Shown here one piece after another: positions 37,854 to 45,260 of a DNA stretch of 64,000 nt; position 1 is the first letter of the stretch; the number at the start of each line of letters is the position of its first letter. Source of the DNA: Alphaproteobacteria bacterium (lineage in GTDB: Bacteria; Pseudomonadota; Alphaproteobacteria; Paracaedibacterales; VGCI01); the NCBI GenBank assembly GCA_019746225.1, contig JAIESE010000001.1, positions 62,001 through 126,000 on the forward strand, written 5' to 3'. The translations under genes were made by a program, and so were the position numbers. Under the pieces are notes generated by a model. It did not search any database. It was not told where the DNA came from and was given only the letters and a program-made list of their open reading frames with translations.

Positions 37854-38089
37854 TTTAATAATTTTAGTTTTATAAATACAGTTCCTAAGTTTCTGGAGCC
37901 TGTCCTGTTGGAAGTTCCAAGGTACCTTATAGGTAAAGAACAACAATCTCACATAGGCAGGTAGTTTATAATTCCAGGTATTTAAAGGCAATACGAATAA
38001 GACCCCCCAAGGTCGAAAAGGTAATAACTACCCGAAACCACCTTCTGATATAACTAAAGATTGCCTATTTTCTTACGTTTTTGGGCAAT

Positions 38090-38129
38090 AAACGTATTTT
38101 GTATATTTTTTATTGACATAAATACGTTT
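38090..38129. promoter_or_regulatory. Putative operator: 10-bp inverted repeat overlapping promoter
   Basis: AAACGTATTT (38090-38099) and its exact reverse complement AAATACGTTT (38120-38129), 30 bases apart centre to centre. The right arm covers the spacer of the promoter at 38113-38141, so a bound dimer would block RNA polymerase. The XRE-S24 protein is the natural candidate binder. Confidence 0.6.
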
Positions 38130-38141
38130 TCGATGCATAAT
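38113..38141 (+). promoter_or_regulatory. Sigma-70 promoter of the unknown-protein + LysR cassette
   Basis: TTGACA (38113-38118), 17-base spacer, CATAAT (38136-38141). Near-consensus and correctly placed about 38 bases before the start of the downstream gene. Confidence 0.75.
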
Positions 38142-38179
38142 TCATAATATAAACCATATTAATCGGAAGGAAAATGATG

Positions 38180-38845
38180 ATGCTTAAGTTGATTATTGAT
38201 AATACCCATCATGTTCAAGAGAGATTGATCCAACAAGAAAGCTATTTTTATCAAATTGCAACCAACCCCCCAGAGCCCCAAGCAATTGCGACGGATATCC
38301 GCGAACTTTCCAAGAATATATTTGTTTTTCGAGCCCAAGACATCGAGAATGAGCTCAGAGTGGAAATGTATTTAGAGTTAAAGCAAAGTTACATTCATTA
38401 TAGCCAAAATCTCTCTGAAGCTCCTCTAGAGCATATAATAGGGGGTGATTTTCCGTATATTAGTATTGATAAATTTGATGAGCACATACTTTCCGATGAG
38501 TATCTTCATGGGGCATTAATGGTTATTTTCCAAATGTCTGTGTTGGAGAAACTTCTTTTATTTTGTGAAGAGAAGAAGGCTACATACATTGTCTTAAATT
38601 TCTGTGAGCGTACTTTTGATTATTTGAACATCTTTCGCAGATTCAGCATTTCTGAAAAACAAATCAACAATTCACACAGCGATTGTATCCAGATCATCAT
38701 TCCTGCTGACACTCAAACCTACGATGATGTAATAGATTTTATGGATGAATTTAAGATTGATTTTTGTCGCGTATTATGGCGAGAGCAAAAAAGCAACTTC
38801 TCGCTTAAGCAATACTTGAAATCCCATACTGTCCTAAATTTCTGA
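38180..38845 (+). CDS. Conserved hypothetical protein, cassette copy 1
   Basis: 221-residue protein of unknown function, paralogous to the gene at 42560-43216 (shared IQELS/IRELS, NLFVFRAQD, DEYL-G-LMV-FQ, LFCEEK, YDDVIDF). ATG 38180 matches the paralog's start (MLKLI) and is 9 bases from GGAAGG. Conserved glutamates and a mixed helix/strand pattern are seen, but no known motif. It lies 10 bases before a LysR gene; the second copy of this pair lies outside the island, on the other side of the integrase. Confidence 0.75.
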   Translation: MLKLIIDNTHHVQERLIQQESYFYQIATNPPEPQAIATDIRELSKNIFVFRAQDIENELRVEMYLELKQSYIHYSQNLSEAPLEHIIGGDFPYISIDKFDEHILSDEYLHGALMVIFQMSVLEKLLLFCEEKKATYIVLNFCERTFDYLNIFRRFSISEKQINNSHSDCIQIIIPADTQTYDDVIDFMDEFKIDFCRVLWREQKSNFSLKQYLKSHTVLNF

Positions 38846-38855
38846 AGGTGGATGA

Positions 38856-39821
38856 ATGTTAGCTTTAGAAACATCCCCCTATTTTCTTAACCTGGATTGG
38901 GAAAAACTGAAGGCTTTCTATTATGTCGCCAAGGTCGGGAATATATCTCATGCGGCATCATTCTTTAATACCACTCAATCCACTTGCAGTCGCAGCATCA
39001 CAGCCTTGGAAAAACATCTAGGTTATCCCTTATTCATTCGTCAACGAAATGGGGTCATATTGACCCGAAAGGGGGAAGAATTATTAAAGATTGCAGAGGA
39101 TATCTTCTTCAGCATGAAGAAATTTACCAGCTATATCTACGCACCCTCACACCTTAGGCACAAGCGTAAAATAAGGATAGCAGCGAGTCCTGCCCTTGTG
39201 GCGTATCTCATCAATGATCATATACTCACCTATCATGAAAGGTACCCTGATCTTATGTTTGAAGTCATTGGAATTGAGGATGTTCTGGATATCATCTTAA
39301 ATGATATCGATCTTGCAATTTGGCCTCATGGTCTCAATACATCTCAAACTGAATTTTTGAATCGAAGGATGATCCAGAAACCATTTATCACCCTGGAAAA
39401 AAAATTATATGCGAGTGCCCAATATCTGGAAAAATATGGCAAGCCGAAGACAGTACTAGAACTTAGAAACCATCATATTATTATGCCTTCTGTTATTGAA
39501 GCCTTTCCTTATGATGAAGCAAGGTGGATTTTAGGATTGGGTATAGAAGAAAATCCTAATAAAGAAAAACAAGAACGTGACCCAATCTTTATGTCGAATT
39601 CTTTAGAATGTCTCATCGAAGCAGCCCAGAAAGGCAAAGGTATCCTTTGTTCATTTGATAAATTGACCATTCTACAAAAGGCCAACCTTCAAAACATCTT
39701 ACTCGACCTGGTTCTCGATAAACGCCAGGAATATTTTATCTATCCCGAACATCTCAAAGATGATCTAGATATTATGCATATTAAAGAGTTTTTGTTAAGG
39801 CAGGTGAGGGGAGTGTTTTGA
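38856..39821 (+). CDS. LysR-family regulator, cassette copy 1
   Basis: 321 residues: N-terminal LysR winged HTH (KLKAFYYVAKVGNISHAASF, ending LTRKGEELL) and a periplasmic-binding-like effector domain from about residue 95. AAGGTGG precedes the ATG. Paralog of the regulator at 41577-42545, which shares the start ML-LETSPYF-LDWEKLKAFYYVAK. The operon with the unknown 221-residue protein is driven by a strong promoter under a putative operator. Confidence 0.9.
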   Translation: MLALETSPYFLNLDWEKLKAFYYVAKVGNISHAASFFNTTQSTCSRSITALEKHLGYPLFIRQRNGVILTRKGEELLKIAEDIFFSMKKFTSYIYAPSHLRHKRKIRIAASPALVAYLINDHILTYHERYPDLMFEVIGIEDVLDIILNDIDLAIWPHGLNTSQTEFLNRRMIQKPFITLEKKLYASAQYLEKYGKPKTVLELRNHHIIMPSVIEAFPYDEARWILGLGIEENPNKEKQERDPIFMSNSLECLIEAAQKGKGILCSFDKLTILQKANLQNILLDLVLDKRQEYFIYPEHLKDDLDIMHIKEFLLRQVRGVF

Positions 39822-39895
39822 GGTGAGCTGTCTTAGAAAGTGTTATACACGTTTGTTACCGCACGAGTGAGTTACCTTTAATCATTTTAATCTAC

Positions 39896-41065
39896 TTAAA
39901 TCTTTTCCTGCCAGATTTGATCGACGACATTCGTAGCTTTGAGCAGCTGCTTCATCTCTAGGTGTGCGTACCTTGTGGTCGTAGCAATGTTTTTATGCCC
40001 TAACAGCTTAGACACAGTATATAGATCTACCCCCTGTTTGATGGCTAAGGACGCGAAGGTATGACGTAAATCGTGAATGCGGACGTCTTCAAGATTTGCC
40101 AATGAGCGAATCTTACGCCAAGCATCTTGAAGCGTTACTAAACAAGTCCCTGGTTTGGAGCCCACGAAAATGTAAGGATTATCTTTCTCCTGTGTTAAAC
40201 TTGCTAAAACAGCTTTGGCTGACTCATTGAGGGGAATTCGCTTTTCGCCTGTTTTACTATCTTTCAAATGGATATAACCATCCTTCAAAAAAACGTCGTC
40301 CCATTTTAATGTCAGAATTTCACTAAGCCGACAACCTGTGTACAGCAGCATCCGAATAGCAGCTAGGGAATAAGGAGAAGTCACCTTGACAGCCTCTTGT
40401 ACCTTCAAAACTTCATCTAATTTGATAAGTTCTTCTTCTGATAAAAAGCGTTCCTTCTTTTTCTCGATGAACCTCTGAATCCCATAGCATGGGTTGCTGT
40501 TTTTTGAACGGTGGCCCCACAGCTCTGCCAAATTAAACGCTTTTCTTAAAAGAGCGTGACAGCGGTTGAATTGCCCTGGGACATTCTTGAGATGATCTTG
40601 AAATTTTACAATATCTTCTTGGGTAACCTCTGAAACTCTTATTCTCCCCAGAAAAGGGATAATCGCACTCTTAATTCTTTCGACATCCTTTTTTACCGTG
40701 CTTGGTTTATTATGAACCTTCTTATGCTTTTCAACAAAGAGGTCTAAAAATGCTTCCATTGTTATATATTGTTTGCCAATATATGCTTCTTTTTTGTGTT
40801 GTTCCTTGGGATCGATTCCCCGAGCCAGATCGCCCATCCACCCTCGAACAATTTCACGCGCGATGTCACACGTAATATGACCATGAACACCAACTTTCAA
40901 GCGTTGCTTACGTTTGCCTTTGTTGAAGCGGTATAAAAAATAGTAGGTTTTCTTGCCCGTAGGATGGATCATACATCCCAAGCCTTTGATTTCTGTATCC
41001 CAAACTTCATAGAGTTTTTCTTTTGGCTTTAAGGCTTCTAAATAGCTCTTGGTAAATCTCGTCAT
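39896..41065 (-). CDS. int: Site-specific tyrosine recombinase (island integrase)
   Basis: 389 residues: N-terminal DUF4102-like arm-binding domain (1-95), core-binding SAM-like domain (100-200) and catalytic domain with all active residues, Arg246 (TGCRLSEIL), Lys271, His331-x-x-Arg334 (HDLRHTF), His357 (LLGHKN) and Tyr366. GGAGGGA precedes the ATG. It lies 170 bases from attR and reads away from it. Nearly identical 3' ends of further integrase genes remain at 46818 and 50008, showing related elements used the same site. Confidence 0.95.
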   Translation of the reverse strand: MTRFTKSYLEALKPKEKLYEVWDTEIKGLGCMIHPTGKKTYYFLYRFNKGKRKQRLKVGVHGHITCDIAREIVRGWMGDLARGIDPKEQHKKEAYIGKQYITMEAFLDLFVEKHKKVHNKPSTVKKDVERIKSAIIPFLGRIRVSEVTQEDIVKFQDHLKNVPGQFNRCHALLRKAFNLAELWGHRSKNSNPCYGIQRFIEKKKERFLSEEELIKLDEVLKVQEAVKVTSPYSLAAIRMLLYTGCRLSEILTLKWDDVFLKDGYIHLKDSKTGEKRIPLNESAKAVLASLTQEKDNPYIFVGSKPGTCLVTLQDAWRKIRSLANLEDVRIHDLRHTFASLAIKQGVDLYTVSKLLGHKNIATTTRYAHLEMKQLLKATNVVDQIWQEKI

Positions 41066-41083
41066 TTATCTTCCCTCCAGAAT

Positions 41084-41106
41084 TATTTGTACCATATTTG
41101 TACCAG
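41084..41106 (+). repeat. Right 23-bp island-end repeat upstream of integrase
   Basis: Identical to 12413-12435 and in the same orientation, with two ATTTGTACCA units. It overlaps the integrase promoter region, so binding could also control int expression. Confidence 0.75.
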
Positions 41107-41231
41107 AAAAGGAAGAACGAGGATCATCTCAAAAACGTTGAAAAGGATTTTAATACTAAATTTGTTCAATAAATTCAATAATATATATCCTTAAGGAGCC
41201 GGAGGGAGAAACACAGAGATTTGAGAATAAT

Positions 41232-41296
41232 CCGGTCTTGAAAACCGGCGAGGGTGCAAGCCCTTCGTGAGTTCGAATCTCACCCCATCCGCCATT
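41232..41296 (+). repeat. attR: duplicated tRNA-Ser 3' end
   Basis: 65 bases identical to 12280-12344 except C to T in the variable arm. It lacks the 5' half, so it is not a functional tRNA. Confidence 0.92.
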
Positions 41297-41334
41297 ATTA
41301 TTAGGTAAGGTATTTTGCCTTACCTAATAATAAT
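41294..41334 (+). terminator. Displaced native tRNA-Ser terminator
   Basis: Perfect 17-bp stem (left arm ATTATTATTAGGTAAGG) with loop TATTTTG, directly after the CCA of attR. It is absent after the intact tRNA at 12342, as expected if the island inserted between the tRNA and its terminator. A decayed copy follows the remnant at 50200. Confidence 0.75.
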
Positions 41335-41345
41335 ATTGATCGCGT

Positions 41346-41448
41346 GTGAAATTTGAACTCACGAAAATCTAAAATGTGAGTTCGGGCCGACCAACGGGAG
41401 GCAACGCATGAGCGTAAGCGACATGCGGTAATCTCACCCCATCCGCCA
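41346..41448. repeat. tRNA-derived palindromic module 1 with 45-bp T-loop insertion
   Basis: Head-to-head tRNA 3' ends. The left arm (41346-41362) read on the minus strand is T-arm-like, GTGAG-TTCAAAT-TTCAC. The right arm is GTGAGTTCG, a 45-base insertion (41385-41429), then AATCTCACCCCATCCGCCA. The insertion splits the T-loop and contains the hairpin CGCATG/CATGCG. Confidence 0.7.
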
Positions 41449-41456
41449 AATAAAGG

Positions 41457-41510
41457 AAAAGTCTAAAGGTCCAGAGCAAAAGCGAAGCGTCTCTGGATGT
41501 TTAGACTTTT
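41457..41510. terminator. Large hairpin, likely bidirectional terminator
   Basis: AAAAGTCTAAA paired with TTTAGACTTTT, with an inner TCCAGAG/CTCTGGA stem, T-rich on the right and A-rich on the left. It lies between the two tRNA-derived modules and would end transcription from the minus-strand LysR gene. Confidence 0.65.
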
Positions 41511-41536
41511 TCTTTATAAGGTTGGGCAGGAGATGA

Positions 41537-41619
41537 GAACTCAGTCGAGAGTTCGGGCCGAGCTTGCGAGGCAACGCTAAGAAGCGCAGCTTCGTGCGGT
41601 AATCTCACCCCAATAGCCA
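41537..41619. repeat. tRNA-derived palindromic module 2 with 45-bp T-loop insertion
   Basis: GAACTC-6-GAGTTC inverted repeat, GAGAGTTCG, a 45-base insertion (41556-41600) related to that of module 1 (shared GGCCGA, GAGGCAACGC, TGCGGT; hairpin GAAGC/GCTTC), then AATCTCACCCCAATAGCCA. Its right half forms the 3' end of the overlapping LysR gene. Confidence 0.7.
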
Positions 41620-42545
41620 ATCCTTCCCTTCAAATACTCTTTGAGATCCATGATATCCTTGTCTTCCTTAAGATATACCGGATATACATAATATTCCTGA
41701 CGGACGTTGAGGATCACATGGGGAAGGATGTTTTTGAGACTTGAGTTTTGAACGATCCTCGTTTTCTCATAGGCACTGATGATGCCTTTGCCCTGTTGTG
41801 CTGCCTCAATTAGGCACTCAAGAGAGTTGGAGAGGAATACGTGGTTACGTCTATCGCCACTCTCGGTACTGAGTTCTAAAACCCTTTTCGCACCCTCGAA
41901 GGAATCAACCTCAGAGATTGAAGGAACAATAAAATGATGGTCTTTCAGGTCATCAATGGTCTGGGGTTCGCCGTACTTTTCCAGGTATCGAGTGCTCGCG
42001 TACAGTTTCTTCTCGAGGGTAAAAAACGGTTCTTGGATAACTTGCCATTTCACCTCATCTGTCTTTGGATCATGGGGCTGGATTGCAAGGTCTACATCGT
42101 ACAAAATAACATCCATAGCTTGATCTACCCCAATGATCTCAAAGACAAAATTGGGATGATCTTTATTATACTCCAGGATGAGATCGTTGATGAGATAGGC
42201 CGCAAGATTTTGGCTGGTTGCAATTCGAATGTTTCGCTTGATTCCTTGTTTTACAGGTTCATAGTTACGGCTGGTAAATTCTTTCATGTCTATAAAAACG
42301 CTCTCGGCAATCCCGAAGAGATCCTCGCCTCTTCGCGTCAGAATGACCCCGCCTTTTTTGCGCGCAAACAACGGAAACCCTAAGTGTTTTTCAAGCCCGG
42401 TAATATGACGACTGAAAGCCGATTGGGTAAGGTTCATTAAGGGTGCGGCATGGGAAATGTTCCCCATCTTAGCCACATAATAAAAGGCTTTGAGCTTTTC
42501 CCAATCTAAATCCCGAAAGTAAGGAGAAGTCTCTAAGGGCAACAT
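41577..42545 (-). CDS. LysR-family regulator, cassette copy 2 (altered C-terminus)
   Basis: 322 residues from ATG 42545 (AGGGAAG 9 bases before; paralog start MLALETSPYF supports it). LysR winged HTH, then effector domain. Closely related to the regulator at 38856, but its last 12 residues or so (YWGEITARSCAS) are encoded by the tRNA-derived repeat at 41537-41619 and have no counterpart in the paralog. So its original 3' end was replaced by repeat sequence. It starts 15 bases after the stop of the companion unknown-protein gene. Confidence 0.88.
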   Translation of the reverse strand: MLPLETSPYFRDLDWEKLKAFYYVAKMGNISHAAPLMNLTQSAFSRHITGLEKHLGFPLFARKKGGVILTRRGEDLFGIAESVFIDMKEFTSRNYEPVKQGIKRNIRIATSQNLAAYLINDLILEYNKDHPNFVFEIIGVDQAMDVILYDVDLAIQPHDPKTDEVKWQVIQEPFFTLEKKLYASTRYLEKYGEPQTIDDLKDHHFIVPSISEVDSFEGAKRVLELSTESGDRRNHVFLSNSLECLIEAAQQGKGIISAYEKTRIVQNSSLKNILPHVILNVRQEYYVYPVYLKEDKDIMDLKEYLKGRIGYWGEITARSCAS

Positions 42546-42559
42546 GGTCTGATCTTCCC

Positions 42560-43216
42560 TCAATGCACAGATAGGGAGTGGTTAATGAGATATTTGCGAA
42601 AAACGGGATTAAATTTTTGGCCATGCCATAAGGTCTGACGAAGATCAGTGTCAACGTCATCTATAAAATCAATCACATCATCATATGTTTTTGCCTCTGT
42701 TGGAATGATAATCTTTGTTTGCATTCCCCTCGCCGTTATAACTTCCTCTTCAAAGATGAAAAATCCTCGATATATTTCTAGATAATCAAGATCGGTCTCA
42801 TTGAAGGTCAGAATAAGATTGACGGCCTCCTTCTCCTCACAAAACAAGAAAAGGTGCTCCAATATTTTAAGTTGAAACTGAACCATCAGGATCCCTTGAA
42901 GATATTCATCGACGCCTACTTTCTCATTAAACCGCGATACATCGATGCTGGGAAAGTTGCATGTCAAGATGCGCACTAGATACTCTTCTTCCTCTGAAAT
43001 TGCAAAACCTTCTGACAGCTCCAACGTCATTTCACATGTTAAATCATGGACGAAGTCTTGAGCCCTAAAAACAAATAGATTTTGAGACAGTTCTTGAATA
43101 TCAACAATGAATCTATTTTGATGGGGAGATAGTGTAGGAGTTGACTTTGCTTCAAGACCTTGGGACAAGGCACTTCTATGTATGGGATTGGTGTTGTTGA
43201 CTATTAATTTAAGCAT
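42560..43216 (-). CDS. Conserved hypothetical protein, cassette copy 2
   Basis: 218 residues, paralog of the 38180 gene with the same conserved blocks (NLFVFRAQD, LFCEEKEA, KTYDDVIDF). No signal peptide or known domain. It is first in an operon with the LysR gene, as in copy 1, so the pair is a stable unit; the unknown protein may be a ligand-handling or co-regulatory partner. Located just outside the island, pointing toward attR, in mirror orientation to copy 1. Confidence 0.75.
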   Translation of the reverse strand: MLKLIVNNTNPIHRSALSQGLEAKSTPTLSPHQNRFIVDIQELSQNLFVFRAQDFVHDLTCEMTLELSEGFAISEEEEYLVRILTCNFPSIDVSRFNEKVGVDEYLQGILMVQFQLKILEHLFLFCEEKEAVNLILTFNETDLDYLEIYRGFFIFEEEVITARGMQTKIIIPTEAKTYDDVIDFIDDVDTDLRQTLWHGQKFNPVFRKYLINHSLSVH

Positions 43217-43663
43217 TAAACTTTCCTTTCCATAGGGTTAGTTTTTGAGCTTTGTAATGGCAATAGCCCACACTGGTACGGATTCCAGAGCACGTGGATC
43301 GTTCTATTTGGGTTGTAGTCTGTCGCATGTCTATCCCTTTCAAACCCTAGCTTGATAGGAGAAGACAGCTTTCTATATTTCGGATAGAATACTGTTAGAT
43401 CCTACAGGCAAGCTGATTAAGTTGGAGGGGAAAATTTGCTAAACTTATACTCGCGAAAATATCCCCTAATCGTATTAGCCGTATGATTAGTGCAAAAGAA
43501 ACCTATACTTTTGTCTTCCTAGAACGAAATGGCATAAGTTTCATGCGTATTGTGTATATAAATAGCATGCATTTGACAAAAGGTCAAACATTATTTTACT
43601 TTTTGTCAAATGCCCATAATTTAATCGTTTTATTAAAGTTTTATCAGCAGAGGAAAAGATAAA
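43217..43663. other. Divergent intergenic region
   Basis: 447 bases between two regulator operons. The only clear structure is the 13-bp inverted repeat at 43569-43613; the remainder shows no gene or RNA. Confidence 0.45.
43569..43613. promoter_or_regulatory. Inverted repeat, likely LysR operator
   Basis: Perfect 13-bp arms GCATTTGACAAAA (43569-43581) and TTTTGTCAAATGC (43601-43613), with another GGTCAAA inside. CATAAT at 43615-43620 may be the -10 box of the LysR gene 44 bases further on. Position and symmetry suit autoregulation. Confidence 0.6.
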
Positions 43664-44539
43664 ATGGACATAGAGAAGCTGAGAAGTTTTTGTGAGCTTG
43701 TAAAAACCGGCAATCTTCATGACACAGAGAACTTACTAAAAGTTAAATATGCCACCTTGCGAAAGCGAGTCCTGAATCTTGAAAAGGAACTCGGGTTTAA
43801 GCTTATTGAAAATCAGGACAATAAAATCGTTATCAGTGAAGAGGGTGAAAAATTCTACTCATATGCAAACGACATTTTAAACTTCACTGATCAAAAACTA
43901 TTAGAATATGAAGAAGACACAAAATCCATTGGCAAAAGTATTACAATAGCAACAACGAATTCTATTGCTGCCTTATGGTTAACAGAGGCATTAACAGAAT
44001 TTAACGCTGCCTATCCTGAAGTTCAAATAGCCGTAAAAGCTTCAGATGAATCCTTTGACCTTTTATCGAGAGATGCAGATGTATCAATTTCTACTCTTGA
44101 AAGTATAAAAAAGGGGTTAAAGGTAATTGAATTAACAAATTATCAAATGAATTTATATGCCAGCGAAAGTTACATCAAACGGAAAGGGATGCCTAAAACA
44201 ATTGAAGAACTTCGGAGTCATACTATCATAGGTTTCGGAAACGATGTCCCTTTTCCCTATAAAGACGTAAACTGGCATTTAAAATACCTACCAGAGGGGA
44301 AGCAAGCTAATATCTGCATAAATTCAGGCGTTGCTATCTATCAACTGGTTGAAAACGGGGTGGGAATTGGCTCAATTTCACAGAAAGCGGTTAGCATATC
44401 TCCCGTGAGACTTATCAGAATACTACCAGACCTACTTGATGGGCCCAATATCCCGATCGGTTTTTGTTTTCCGGAAACGCGAGCAAGTTCGAAAACGATC
44501 AATATCTTGTATGAATATATCAAAGATAAGCTTCATTAA
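43664..44539 (+). CDS. LysR-family transcriptional regulator
   Basis: 291 residues: short LysR HTH (MDIEKLRSFCELVKTGNLHD) and a type-2 periplasmic-binding-like domain from about residue 85. It differs from the two cassette LysR proteins. The final 4 bases overlap the end of the convergent oxygenase gene. A 13-bp inverted repeat upstream probably binds it. Targets unknown. Confidence 0.88.
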   Translation: MDIEKLRSFCELVKTGNLHDTENLLKVKYATLRKRVLNLEKELGFKLIENQDNKIVISEEGEKFYSYANDILNFTDQKLLEYEEDTKSIGKSITIATTNSIAALWLTEALTEFNAAYPEVQIAVKASDESFDLLSRDADVSISTLESIKKGLKVIELTNYQMNLYASESYIKRKGMPKTIEELRSHTIIGFGNDVPFPYKDVNWHLKYLPEGKQANICINSGVAIYQLVENGVGIGSISQKAVSISPVRLIRILPDLLDGPNIPIGFCFPETRASSKTINILYEYIKDKLH

Positions 44540-45117
44540 TGAGGAAGCTGTAAGAATGAAACAATCGCCCGCCTTTTACCCTTTGTAATTTCTCTAACTT
44601 CGTGGAGCAAATCACATCTCGTAAGAATTAATGTTTGTGGTTCAGGTTTGTAAACATAGGGCTGGGAATTTTCAGGATTATAAACACAAAATTCACCACC
44701 TTCAAACTCATCACAAGGAAACACCATAAATGCATAGGTATGATTGCTACAACTTTCTTTATCGACGTGCTTACCTACAAAATCACCTTCATAATAGAGA
44801 TTGCATTGACATCGATCAATCTTATAGTCTTCAACTCCCATAATACCGGCAAGTTTAGATTTAATTTTTGGTGTATTAATGATATCTACGATTTGTTGAT
44901 TTCGAATATGCGAATCGCCAGCTTTTTTAATTCTATATACACTTACCGAAGTTCGTTCATCGGTATCGCCCTGAACAACTCTTTCGTAAGTCTGGTTGTC
45001 CAAGAGAGAACTTAATGTTTCCCAATCACCTGAGGAAATTGGCAAATCCTCTTGTGAGACCACAACCGTACCTTCAGTCATTAATTGAGAATTTAAATCC
45101 TGATAAGATGCTAACAT
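44536..45117 (-). CDS. 2-oxoglutarate/Fe(II)-dependent oxygenase
   Basis: 193-residue double-stranded beta-helix oxygenase of the prolyl-4-hydroxylase-like group. The metal triad is His117-x-Asp119 (GKHVDKE) and His172 (LLHEVRE), and Arg182 or Arg183 would bind 2-oxoglutarate. Length fits a single-domain enzyme. Substrate unknown; protein or small-molecule hydroxylation are both possible. No signal peptide. Confidence 0.82.
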   Translation of the reverse strand: MLASYQDLNSQLMTEGTVVVSQEDLPISSGDWETLSSLLDNQTYERVVQGDTDERTSVSVYRIKKAGDSHIRNQQIVDIINTPKIKSKLAGIMGVEDYKIDRCQCNLYYEGDFVGKHVDKESCSNHTYAFMVFPCDEFEGGEFCVYNPENSQPYVYKPEPQTLILTRCDLLHEVREITKGKRRAIVSFLQLPH

Positions 45118-45260
45118 GATTCTTACTCATATTTATTGTTCTTAAGATGCATCTAGAATTATAGCTCTTCTCAGCAGAACATATAGGAATTTAAAGCTCC
45201 TGCGACACTATGTATCAGGCTTTAATCAATAGGCTCTTTGATTTAAAATTTCTTAGATTT

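Larger units (their letters stand above)
12280..41296. mobile_element. Genomic island integrated in tRNA-Ser (about 29 kb)
   Basis: Bounded by 65-bp direct repeats of the tRNA-Ser 3' end (64/65 identical). It carries an intact tyrosine integrase (39896-41065) next to the right repeat, identical 23-bp direct repeats inside both ends, an excisionase-like HTH protein, a TraD-type coupling protein and a Ti-type TraA relaxase-helicase. Much of the cargo is visibly AT-richer than the backbone. The TraD/TraA pair recalls Rickettsiales amplified genetic elements (RAGE), but no mating-pair-formation gene is present, so it is at most mobilizable. Boundaries are well supported; mobility today is unknown. 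Confidence 0.88.

Noticed and set aside
41232..41296. Second tRNA-Ser gene
   Set aside because: Only the 3' part is present; acceptor 5' strand and D-arm are missing, so it is an att copy.
43573..43601. TTGACA at 43573 as a -35 promoter box
   Set aside because: No acceptable -10 box at 16-18 bases; the hexamer is part of the inverted repeat.
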